Positions 14,836 to 21,257 of a stretch of DNA of 21,976 nucleotides are shown piece after piece. The notes under the pieces are model-generated. The model was given only the letters and a program-made list of their open reading frames with translations, had not been told where the DNA came from and did not search any database. The translations under genes were made by a program, and so were the position numbers. Origin of the DNA: Spartobacteria bacterium UBA6821 (GTDB lineage Bacteria; Verrucomicrobiota; Verrucomicrobiia; Chthoniobacterales; UBA6821); the NCBI GenBank assembly GCA_002452515.1, contig DKEN01000001.1, forward strand, positions 314 through 22,289, in the 5' to 3' direction. How positions within the stretch are numbered: the first letter of the stretch is position 1; each line of letters starts with the position of its first letter.

Positions 14836-15296
14836 CCGATACCCCGAAAAATTTTCAACCTGTTTTTCAAGGAGGACTGACTCCACATGGTGCAGGGTTT
14901 CGCTTTGTGGATCGCTTTGAGAATTCCACCACGGAAAGCGGCATTGGATGGAAACACCTGGATGGCTCTGAACCATTTTTTGCGGATCACTTTCCGGGAC
15001 AACCCTTGATGCCTGCCGTCTTGCTAGTCGAGTGTGCTGCCCAAGCTGCGGGTGTCCTGCTCATGAAGGATTCGGAAGACCCGAATACTCCCCTTTTTCT
15101 GGCAAGTATTGATCATTTTCGCGTTTTGGGTCCCGTGATTCCGGGAGATACTTTGGAAACCCATATTGCCGTCATCAAAGAGTTTGGCTCTCTGATTCAG
15201 GTGCAGGCGGAATGTCGCGTGCGCAATGTTCCAGTGGCCCGGGGCCTCATCATCCTCAGTCGCAACTTAGTTGGCAAAGAACGCCCTCAAACTTGA
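14832..15296 (+). CDS. FabZ-like 3-hydroxyacyl-ACP dehydratase (hotdog fold)
   Basis: This 154-residue protein has the FabA/FabZ signature HFPGQPLMPAVLLVE with the catalytic His53 and Glu67, spaced 14 apart as in FabZ, followed by CAAQAAG. FabZ enzymes usually have MPGV in this motif; here it is MPAV. It would remove water from 3-hydroxyacyl-ACP to give an enoyl-ACP, and its length is normal for the family. I chose the ATG at 14832, which overlaps the previous stop (ATGA); a frame-open start at 14790 would add 14 residues encoded inside the acyltransferase gene. Because no ketoreductase is present, the 3-hydroxy substrate must come from a housekeeping FabG or from a gene elsewhere. Confidence 0.87.
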   Translation: MTDTPKNFQPVFQGGLTPHGAGFRFVDRFENSTTESGIGWKHLDGSEPFFADHFPGQPLMPAVLLVECAAQAAGVLLMKDSEDPNTPLFLASIDHFRVLGPVIPGDTLETHIAVIKEFGSLIQVQAECRVRNVPVARGLIILSRNLVGKERPQT

Positions 15297-15298
15297 TT

Positions 15299-15997
15299 GT
15301 GAACAAGCTCTCTTACTCCCGGCGTCTCTTCCTGATGGGTCTAGCATTCATCCTCAATACCGCTTTGTCACAAGCATCGACGTTCAGCGCCGAAGAACTT
15401 GCTCCACTCCAGGTGATGCTTGCGGCGCAGCGAAGTGTGCATTCTCTCTCGGCGGATTTTACTCAGATTCGTGCGCTTCGTACCCTACGCAGCCCCTTGC
15501 TGATCAAAGGAAAGTTATGGTTTCAAGCCCCCAATGATTTTCGATGGGAGCTGGGTGAACCACCGAAAACGATCCTCATAGAAACTCATCAGGGAGTCAT
15601 CATCATTCACCCATCCAAAAATCAGGCCGAAAAACGACCTCTCTCCTCATCTACTGGCTCAATATCCGATGCGAGGAGTCTTGGAATGATGCGCCTGCCT
15701 GGGGAAGGTACTCTTGAGGAGTTTCAAAAACAGATGCAGGTACTCAGCATCAAAACCTCTGGATCAAGATGCCATGTCGAAATGCTCCCAAAGGATCCTG
15801 CAGCAGCCAGAGGACTTGCTTCGATCAACTTCGATTTCGACCGGGTGACTGGCCATTGGTTGAGTTTCGAACTCGTCACCCGCGAGGGATCCTCGCTGAT
15901 GAATGAATTCAGTAACGTTCAGATCAACCCAAAGATTCCGCGGGAACTTTTCGAGTACGACCTCAGCGGATTCAAGGTAACAGATGAGAAAGAGTAG
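15299..15997 (+). CDS. LolA-like periplasmic lipid carrier
   Basis: Starting at the GTG at 15299, the 232-residue protein has a clear signal peptide: basic YSRR, hydrophobic LFLMGLAFILNTAL, and a likely cut after SQA (residue 26). A longer open frame from 15212 would bury that signal behind 29 residues encoded inside the dehydratase gene, so I reject it. The mature part has the LolA pattern: ADFTQIRALRTL, IKGKLWFQAPNDFRWEL and P-x-T-I-L-I. LolA proteins form an open hydrophobic barrel that carries lipid chains across the periplasm; paralogues next to MMPL genes are a hallmark of aryl-polyene-type clusters. It starts 2 bp after the dehydratase stop and overlaps the exporter gene by 14 bp. Confidence 0.87.
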   Translation: MNKLSYSRRLFLMGLAFILNTALSQASTFSAEELAPLQVMLAAQRSVHSLSADFTQIRALRTLRSPLLIKGKLWFQAPNDFRWELGEPPKTILIETHQGVIIIHPSKNQAEKRPLSSSTGSISDARSLGMMRLPGEGTLEEFQKQMQVLSIKTSGSRCHVEMLPKDPAAARGLASINFDFDRVTGHWLSFELVTREGSSLMNEFSNVQINPKIPRELFEYDLSGFKVTDEKE

Positions 15998-18371
15998 GTT
16001 TTTTTGGGTGCTGTTAGCAGTCGCCACGCTGGCCTATATCGCCGCTGGATTCTCCCGTATCAGCTTTAATGTCGATATCCTGCGTCTGCTTCCGACTCAA
16101 CTTCATCAGGTTCAGGGACTCTCACTTTTCCTCAAGAACTTTGCCCTTCCTAATGAACTCATCATCACCGTTGAGGCTGATGATCCCGAGACTGCAAAAA
16201 TTGAAGCCGACCGTATTTCCACTCTCCTGCGCTCACAAACTGGTCTTGTAAAAAATGCTGTCTCTCAGCCCCCGTGGGAAAGTTCCCCGGCGAGCCTCTC
16301 CGAGTTCTTCACGTTCCTCCTGCTCAACCAACCCCCGGAAACCATCGCGGAAATCCGGAAAAAACTCAGCCCTCAACAGACAAAAATTACCCTGGATAAT
16401 ACCATTGAGGAGCTCAATACCTCCGTCTCTCCTGAAAAAATTACTCTCCTTTCTTACGACCCGTTTGGACTTTCCTCATCCCTGACAACCGCATCGCTCT
16501 TTTCGGGGAGCCAACAGTCCGAATTCTCCTCAGCGGATGGCAAGTTCAGGGTTGTCTATGTCGAGTCGGCCAAGCCGCTTGGCAATTACAAACAAGCTGA
16601 CGCATGGCTAAAACGCATCACGGCACTTTGTCAGTCTTCAAGCCATAATCACTCAGTTAAACTTGCATTCACGGGTGAGCCAGCCTTTGTCGCAGAGATC
16701 TCGACCGGGATGCAATGGGACATGATTACCTCGGGAGTCTCGACGTTACTGCTCATCAGTCTGATTTTCTGGCTCTGTTACGGGCGTATTTCACCACTGC
16801 GTTGGTTGCTCTTCTTACTCCAGCTCATTTTTCTACTGGCTCTTGCCACAGCCGGTTTATTTCTCAATGAGTTGACCGTTGTCGGCGCTGGATTTGCCTC
16901 AGTGATGATCGGGCTGAGTGTGGATTACGGCTACTTCGTCTATCAGCAATCACTGCACCATCAGGGAGGGGTTCGTCAGTTGCAATGGAAGTGCATCCAG
17001 AACATTGCCTGGACTTCCAGTACAACGGCCGCCGCTTTCTTTGCCCTCAATCTGAGCAGTCTCCCTGGTCTCTCCCAACTAGGAAATTTGGTTGGCATCG
17101 GTGTCTGCATCGGAGCCCTTGTCATGTTGGGGGTCTTTGCGCCGATTGCCGTAAGGATTCGTCCTTCAACCAACGCTTCCACAAGCTCACGACTTGAACC
17201 ACTGTTTTCCTCAACTCGGTTCATTTTCTTCTGTGAATTGGCTACTCTCGGAATGATTGTCCTCCTGCTCGGCACGCTGTTTATCAAGGGATTTCCAGGA
17301 TCGGATTTTTCGGCATCGACTTTTCGACCCCGCATCAGTGCTTCCCAGAGTACCTTGGAGCATCTTTACAGCCGCCTGCATGATGATCGGGGAATGCTCA
17401 GTCTCATCGTAAGCGGGAAAAACTCAGCAGAGGTTCTTTCCAGATTAAAAGAGGTTCAACCAAAATTGGAGGCTGCTACGAAAAAGGGGCAACTCAAGAG
17501 TTTTTTCTCCCCTCTCTCCCTTTGGCCTGATGTCACTCGGCAGCGCGAGAACATGGCGGATCTAGCCCCCCTGGAAAGTCAATTACCACGGTTGAAAAAA
17601 ACGGCTGAAGAGAGCGGATTTACAGAAAGAGCCTTCGGACTTACTGCATCCATTTTTGGGCAAATCCGTTTATGGAAGGGAGTGTCCCTTCCCCTATGGC
17701 CTGAAAATGAAACCAGCAAGTGGATTCTCCGCCGCCTGGCCAGACATAGTGAGGGTAATCAACTTGCCCTGGGAATCGTAGAACCAGCGCCTGGCCATGA
17801 AGAGGAATTGGTGGAGTCCATCACTGGTGATGGAATTTATCTCGTGAGCTGGGGATCGCTGGGAGACGAGTTGAAGCGGACGATGCCAGGAGAGATTTTT
17901 CACGTCGCTCTGGCATTGTTTGCCGGAATTATCCTGATTCTCTCCTTTGCTTTAAGGAGCTTCCGGGCGATCGCCCTGTTTGTGATGACAACTCTTCTTG
18001 TTCTTGCCTGCCTTGCCGGGGCGATGTCTCTCTTCGGCATGAAGCTAGGCTTTTTCAACTTGGCGGCTGTCTTGCTTTTGCTAGGCACAGGCACGGATTA
18101 TAGCATTCTGCTTCTTCTGGGGCTGAAACGTAACAAAGGGGATGTTCCTCAAACACGCCACGACCTTTCGTTGGTGATCTTCCTCTGCTGCACATCGGCG
18201 GCCGCGGGCTTTGGATCCCTTGCCTGGGCAAATAACATGGGTCTAGCAACTCTTGGGAAAACCTGTGCGCTCGGTCTACTTATTGACGGGATGATCTCTC
18301 TTTTTCTTCTACCGAGAATATGGCCCCTCCTGTTTCCAAAAGGTAATGCAGCTGGAAAAATGACTTCTTAG
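15984..18371 (+). CDS. MMPL/RND-type lipid exporter
   Basis: This 795-residue inner-membrane protein has the RND layout: TM1 (about 6-24), a large periplasmic domain (25-240), five or so helices (250-400), another helix (412-435), a second periplasmic domain (436-636), and a last helix group (638-790). Proton-relay-type Asp-Tyr pairs occur in both halves: GLSVDYGYF (Asp314) and GTGTDYSIL (Asp705), as in MmpL-family pumps. These proteins export lipids and lipid-linked metabolites using the proton gradient. The gene begins inside the LolA gene (14-bp overlap, ATG at 15984), so carrier and pump are made together. In context it would move the finished lipid-like product from the inner membrane to the LolA-like carrier. 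Confidence 0.9.
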   Translation: MRKSRFFWVLLAVATLAYIAAGFSRISFNVDILRLLPTQLHQVQGLSLFLKNFALPNELIITVEADDPETAKIEADRISTLLRSQTGLVKNAVSQPPWESSPASLSEFFTFLLLNQPPETIAEIRKKLSPQQTKITLDNTIEELNTSVSPEKITLLSYDPFGLSSSLTTASLFSGSQQSEFSSADGKFRVVYVESAKPLGNYKQADAWLKRITALCQSSSHNHSVKLAFTGEPAFVAEISTGMQWDMITSGVSTLLLISLIFWLCYGRISPLRWLLFLLQLIFLLALATAGLFLNELTVVGAGFASVMIGLSVDYGYFVYQQSLHHQGGVRQLQWKCIQNIAWTSSTTAAAFFALNLSSLPGLSQLGNLVGIGVCIGALVMLGVFAPIAVRIRPSTNASTSSRLEPLFSSTRFIFFCELATLGMIVLLLGTLFIKGFPGSDFSASTFRPRISASQSTLEHLYSRLHDDRGMLSLIVSGKNSAEVLSRLKEVQPKLEAATKKGQLKSFFSPLSLWPDVTRQRENMADLAPLESQLPRLKKTAEESGFTERAFGLTASIFGQIRLWKGVSLPLWPENETSKWILRRLARHSEGNQLALGIVEPAPGHEEELVESITGDGIYLVSWGSLGDELKRTMPGEIFHVALALFAGIILILSFALRSFRAIALFVMTTLLVLACLAGAMSLFGMKLGFFNLAAVLLLLGTGTDYSILLLLGLKRNKGDVPQTRHDLSLVIFLCCTSAAAGFGSLAWANNMGLATLGKTCALGLLIDGMISLFLLPRIWPLLFPKGNAAGKMTS

Positions 18372-18427
18372 GATGCTATCTCCTGAAAGAACTCCTCCTT
18401 TCGACTTACTTCTGATGTCATACACCG

Positions 18428-19654
18428 ATGCCTTCTGGTTCTAACCATCAGGTTGCCGTTACCGGATACGGCTCCGTCACCGCGCTTGGAGGCGATTCCG
18501 TAACCATGTGGGAAGCACTGCTGGAAGGACGGTCTGCGCGTGCTCCTATCAGATCAATCCCGTTGGAGGGGTGCCGCGTAACAGAGGGTGCGGAAGCAGT
18601 TCTTCCTGATCTACCCGGCTTTTCAAAGAAGCAAATTTCCCGGCTCAGTCGATCATCACGGTTGTTGCTGCCTGCTGTCGCAGAAGCCCTGAAGCAGGCT
18701 GGTCTTCTCGATGAGGAAGGTCGAAGCCTGCTTAACCGACTTGAAATGTGTGTGAGCACAACGGCCTGCGGTATGGAAAAGGGTGAGGAATTCCTGCGCA
18801 GGATTTGGCAGGCCGAAACCCGGGGCAATGCCGCACTTCTAGCACATTATCAGGCCCAACAGCAGATCGCAGAGATCCAAAGCAATTTTGGGTTCCGAGG
18901 GCCGGCCATGATTATAGCCAATGCCTGTGCGGGGGGGGCAAACGCCATTGGGCACGGTGCCGACTTAATCCGATCTGGAATGGCTGACATTGTTTTGGCG
19001 GGTGGTTATGATGCCCTCTGCGAGCTTGTCTATGCAGGTTTTGACTCGCTTCAGTCACTTGCCCCCGAGGCATGTCGCCCATTTGACAGAGGAAGAAATG
19101 GACTGATGCTCGGCGAGGGAGCGGCGTTTTTGGTTCTGGAAAACCTGGAAAGGGCAAGGCGCAGGGAGGCACCGCTGCATGCCCTCATCTCAGGATATGG
19201 ACACACGACCGATTGCCATCACCTGACACAACCCGATCAGGAAGGAATCCCTCTCGAAAAGGCGATGGGCAAGGCCCTGGATATGGCCGGAATTTCCGCT
19301 CGCGATGTCGGCTATGTCAATGCTCACGGTACGGGCACCCCATTTAACGATGGTGCGGAGGCCAAAGCGTTTGAACGCGTGTTCGGCCGGCACTCAACTA
19401 GGTTGAGTTCCACCAAAGCAGCCCTCGGTCACACTCTTGGAGCCGCAGGTGCCATCGAGGCAGTCATCAGTCTCCTTGCACTGAAATCAGGTGCCCTTCC
19501 CCCACAGATCAATATCGCCGATCCCGAGCCACTGGTTGCTGATGCGCTCGTAGGTCCGAATGAATCGACAGATCTACGGCATGTCATGAGTGTTAACCTC
19601 GGATTTGGAGGCTCGAATGCAGCACTCATTCTGTCTAAGGAAACGCTGATTTAA
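18428..19654 (+). CDS. Beta-ketoacyl-ACP synthase (FabF type)
   Basis: This 408-residue KAS I/II-type condensing enzyme has the full Cys-His-His triad: Cys167 in NACAGGANAIGHG, His300 in NAHGTGTPFND, and His335 in KAALGHTLGAAG. The C-terminal NLGFGGSNAALIL strand is intact, so it is an active ketosynthase and not a chain-length factor. It would extend an ACP-bound acyl chain with malonyl-ACP. It is the only KS in the window; aryl-polyene and related clusters usually have two or more, often with a KS/CLF pair. The ATG at 18428 has no clear Shine-Dalgarno and follows the exporter by 56 bp. A run of eight G directly follows the catalytic Cys codon. It is the last gene of operon B. Confidence 0.92.
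   Translation: MPSGSNHQVAVTGYGSVTALGGDSVTMWEALLEGRSARAPIRSIPLEGCRVTEGAEAVLPDLPGFSKKQISRLSRSSRLLLPAVAEALKQAGLLDEEGRSLLNRLEMCVSTTACGMEKGEEFLRRIWQAETRGNAALLAHYQAQQQIAEIQSNFGFRGPAMIIANACAGGANAIGHGADLIRSGMADIVLAGGYDALCELVYAGFDSLQSLAPEACRPFDRGRNGLMLGEGAAFLVLENLERARRREAPLHALISGYGHTTDCHHLTQPDQEGIPLEKAMGKALDMAGISARDVGYVNAHGTGTPFNDGAEAKAFERVFGRHSTRLSSTKAALGHTLGAAGAIEAVISLLALKSGALPPQINIADPEPLVADALVGPNESTDLRHVMSVNLGFGGSNAALILSKETLI
18931..18938. repeat. G8 homopolymer tract in the ketosynthase gene
   Basis: Eight consecutive G encode part of the Ala-Gly-Gly stretch just after catalytic Cys167 of the ketosynthase. A one-base slip would shift the frame and remove both catalytic histidines. It may be a slippage site or an ordinary glycine run. 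Confidence 0.55.
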
Positions 19655-19746
19655 TCCCATGATGACTGCTGTAGGACAAAAGGCTGATTTTTCAGGCACG
19701 AAGCGCAGTGGCAATACCCCTGCCGTCTTGACCCAGCGAGCAACGC

Positions 19747-19763
19747 CAAAAATCAGATTTTTG
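19747..19763. terminator. Near-perfect palindrome after operon B, possible terminator or operator
   Basis: CAAAAATC, a single A, then GATTTTTG: 8-bp arms with a 1-nt centre, 93 nt after the ketosynthase stop. As RNA the loop would need to open one or two pairs; the stem ends in a U-run on both strands, as in a bidirectional weak terminator. GC content of the stem is low, so an operator is also possible. Confidence 0.35.
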
Positions 19764-19811
19764 TCCACAGCCCCATGGGGTTGCGGAGATAACAGTGCCG
19801 GAGGCTGCGTT

Positions 19812-19854
19812 GGCTTTGCGTTTACAGCCCGCAAGGGGATGCTCGCGCAAAGCC
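19812..19854. repeat. 9-bp perfect inverted repeat upstream of hflX
   Basis: GGCTTTGCG (19812-19820) and CGCAAAGCC (19846-19854) are exact reverse complements separated by 25 nt, ending 63 nt before the hflX start. A hairpin in the hflX leader or part of a repeat element are both possible. A further partial pairing (CCGC/GCGG and AAGG/CCTT) lies in and beyond the loop. Confidence 0.5.
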
Positions 19855-19917
19855 GCCTTGCCTGCGGTCTATTCTTCCCGCAACGGCCTCAATGCGATTT
19901 AATCAACGCTTCCCTAA

Positions 19918-21192
19918 ATGTTCGAAATCAAACACCGTGAAAAAATGGTCGAGCGCGCCCTGCTTGTTGGGGCCTATACGGCTGTGGAGGAGAAGGACGA
20001 TGCCGAGGATCTTCTCAACGAACTCGGCGAACTCGTCCGCACGCTCGGCATCCCGATCATTGAAAAACTCCTGATCTTCAATCGCGAACCCCAGGCGCGG
20101 CTTTTTGTCGGTTCCGGCAAGGCGGAGGAGGTTTGCAACCGTGCCAAGGAACTCGCCTGCGATATCATCGTCTTTGACAATCAGCTCTCGCCCGCCCAGC
20201 AACGCAACTGGGAAACTCTGGCGGGGATCACTGTCATCGACCGCCAGGAGATCATTCTCGATATTTTCGGCACCCGAGCCCAGACCCGTGAAGCAAAGAT
20301 CCAGGTCGATCTCGCCCGTATGGCCTACTCGCTTCCACGCCTGACACGGGCTTGGAGCCACCTTGGCAAGCAGGGCGGCGGCATCGGCTCGAAGGGTGAA
20401 GGTGAAAGCCAGCTTGAGCAGGACAAACGCAAAATTCGCGGCCAGATTGACAGGCTCAAGAGCGATCTCAAGGAAGTGCGGCGCAACCGTGCCAACCAGC
20501 GCAAGGATCGCAAGCGTGCACCCGTGCCAAATGCCGCCATCGTCGGTTACACCAATGCGGGGAAATCCTCGCTGCTCCGCAGACTCACCGGGGCTGATGT
20601 CCTCGTGGAGAATGCCCTCTTCGCAACGCTCGACACCACCACTCGCAAGATCGATCTGCCCAATAAACAGCCGCTGCTGCTCACCGACACCGTGGGCTTC
20701 ATCCGCAAGCTCCCCCACCAGTTGGTCGAATCCTTCAACGCCACACTGGAGGAGGCGGTCATGGCTGATTTCCTCGTTCATCTCCTCGATGCCTCGCATC
20801 CCCGCGTCCTGGAATTTTACGGCACCACAATGAAGGTGCTTTCGGAACTCGGAGCAGATGCCAAAAAAACGCTCGTCGTTTTCAACAAGATCGATCAGGT
20901 GGATGATCCCCTGACACGGGCCATGTTGCGCAGTCATCACCCTGAGGCACTCTTTATCTCCGTGCATACGGGAGAGGGAATCGACCAACTCGTCGAACAG
21001 CTTGGAGGATTGGTGGGTGAAGGCACTCGGGAAATCCTCCTTCACCTGCCCCACGATCGCACTGATCTGCTGGCACGACTCCATCGTGAGGGAAGAGTGG
21101 AACAGACCGATTACGAGGAAGAGTTTATCAGGATCAGAGCCAGCGTTCCGGAACGCTTCCGCCGGACACTGGAACCGTTTATCATTCTTTAA
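19918..21192 (+). CDS. hflX: GTPase HflX
   Basis: This is a 424-residue HflX-family GTPase. The N-terminal HflX domain holds RLFVGSGKAEEV, FDNQLSPAQQRNWE and the Q/E-rich GEGESQLEQDKRKIR coiled region. The G domain has the G1 loop GYTNAGKSS (residues 210-218), G3 DTVG (257-260) and G4 NKID (323-326), with the G2 threonines in ATLDTTTRK. HflX binds the 50S ribosomal subunit and splits stalled or heat-damaged 70S ribosomes. Length and all motifs are normal. The ATG at 19918 is used; Met10 is an alternative. It is a housekeeping gene with higher GC (63% in the sampled line 20521-20580) than the cluster before it, and marks the cluster's right flank. A long antisense frame over it is a shadow. 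Confidence 0.96.
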   Translation: MFEIKHREKMVERALLVGAYTAVEEKDDAEDLLNELGELVRTLGIPIIEKLLIFNREPQARLFVGSGKAEEVCNRAKELACDIIVFDNQLSPAQQRNWETLAGITVIDRQEIILDIFGTRAQTREAKIQVDLARMAYSLPRLTRAWSHLGKQGGGIGSKGEGESQLEQDKRKIRGQIDRLKSDLKEVRRNRANQRKDRKRAPVPNAAIVGYTNAGKSSLLRRLTGADVLVENALFATLDTTTRKIDLPNKQPLLLTDTVGFIRKLPHQLVESFNATLEEAVMADFLVHLLDASHPRVLEFYGTTMKVLSELGADAKKTLVVFNKIDQVDDPLTRAMLRSHHPEALFISVHTGEGIDQLVEQLGGLVGEGTREILLHLPHDRTDLLARLHREGRVEQTDYEEEFIRIRASVPERFRRTLEPFIIL

Positions 21193-21257
21193 TCTCTAAA
21201 ATTCCCCCGAACACGCACCTTGCGATTTCTTCAGTCATTCCCTAGCTTCAGCCGACG

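Larger units (their letters stand above)
592..19654. other. Putative aryl-polyene-like / lipid biosynthetic gene cluster
   Basis: Sixteen genes run from the patatin to the ketosynthase. They combine two carrier proteins, a ligase, a single ketosynthase, a FabZ-like dehydratase, three acyltransferase-type proteins, GT2, a sugar deacetylase, a methyltransferase, three flavoproteins and LolA/MMPL/MFS transport proteins. The accessory set resembles aryl-polyene and flexirubin clusters, but no chain-length factor, ketoreductase or aromatic ammonia-lyase is present. Start/stop overlaps within both plus-strand operons show co-translation. No regulator gene is visible. The cluster boundaries are inferred from function and from the GC contrast with the flanking genes. 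The product cannot be named from sequence alone. Confidence 0.7.
19655..19917. other. 263-nt intergenic region with inverted repeats, no convincing gene
   Basis: This lies between the ketosynthase and hflX. Open frames exist on both strands (about 93 and 86 codons, running into neighbouring genes), but neither has a recognisable domain and I do not call them. The region holds two perfect inverted repeats (19747-19763 and 19812-19854) and a mixed base composition. It should contain the end of operon B and the promoter of hflX. Its look is that of a dispersed intergenic repeat, but only one copy is in the window, so that is a guess. Confidence 0.5.

Noticed and set aside
15212..15298. N-terminal extension of the LolA-like protein
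   Set aside because: It lies inside the dehydratase gene and would hide a good signal peptide that begins at the GTG at 15299.
592..19654. Naming this a standard aryl-polyene or flexirubin cluster
   Set aside because: No second KS/CLF, ketoreductase or aromatic ammonia-lyase is visible, and several genes foreign to those clusters are present; only the accessory and export set matches.
19659..19940. A 93-codon frame between ketosynthase and hflX, and an 86-codon one on the other strand
   Set aside because: Neither has a recognisable domain; one runs into hflX, the other into the ketosynthase gene. The region looks non-coding with inverted repeats.
19903..21084. A 393-codon open frame antisense to hflX
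   Set aside because: The plus frame has every HflX motif; the antisense frame shows no domain and arises from GC-rich codon use.
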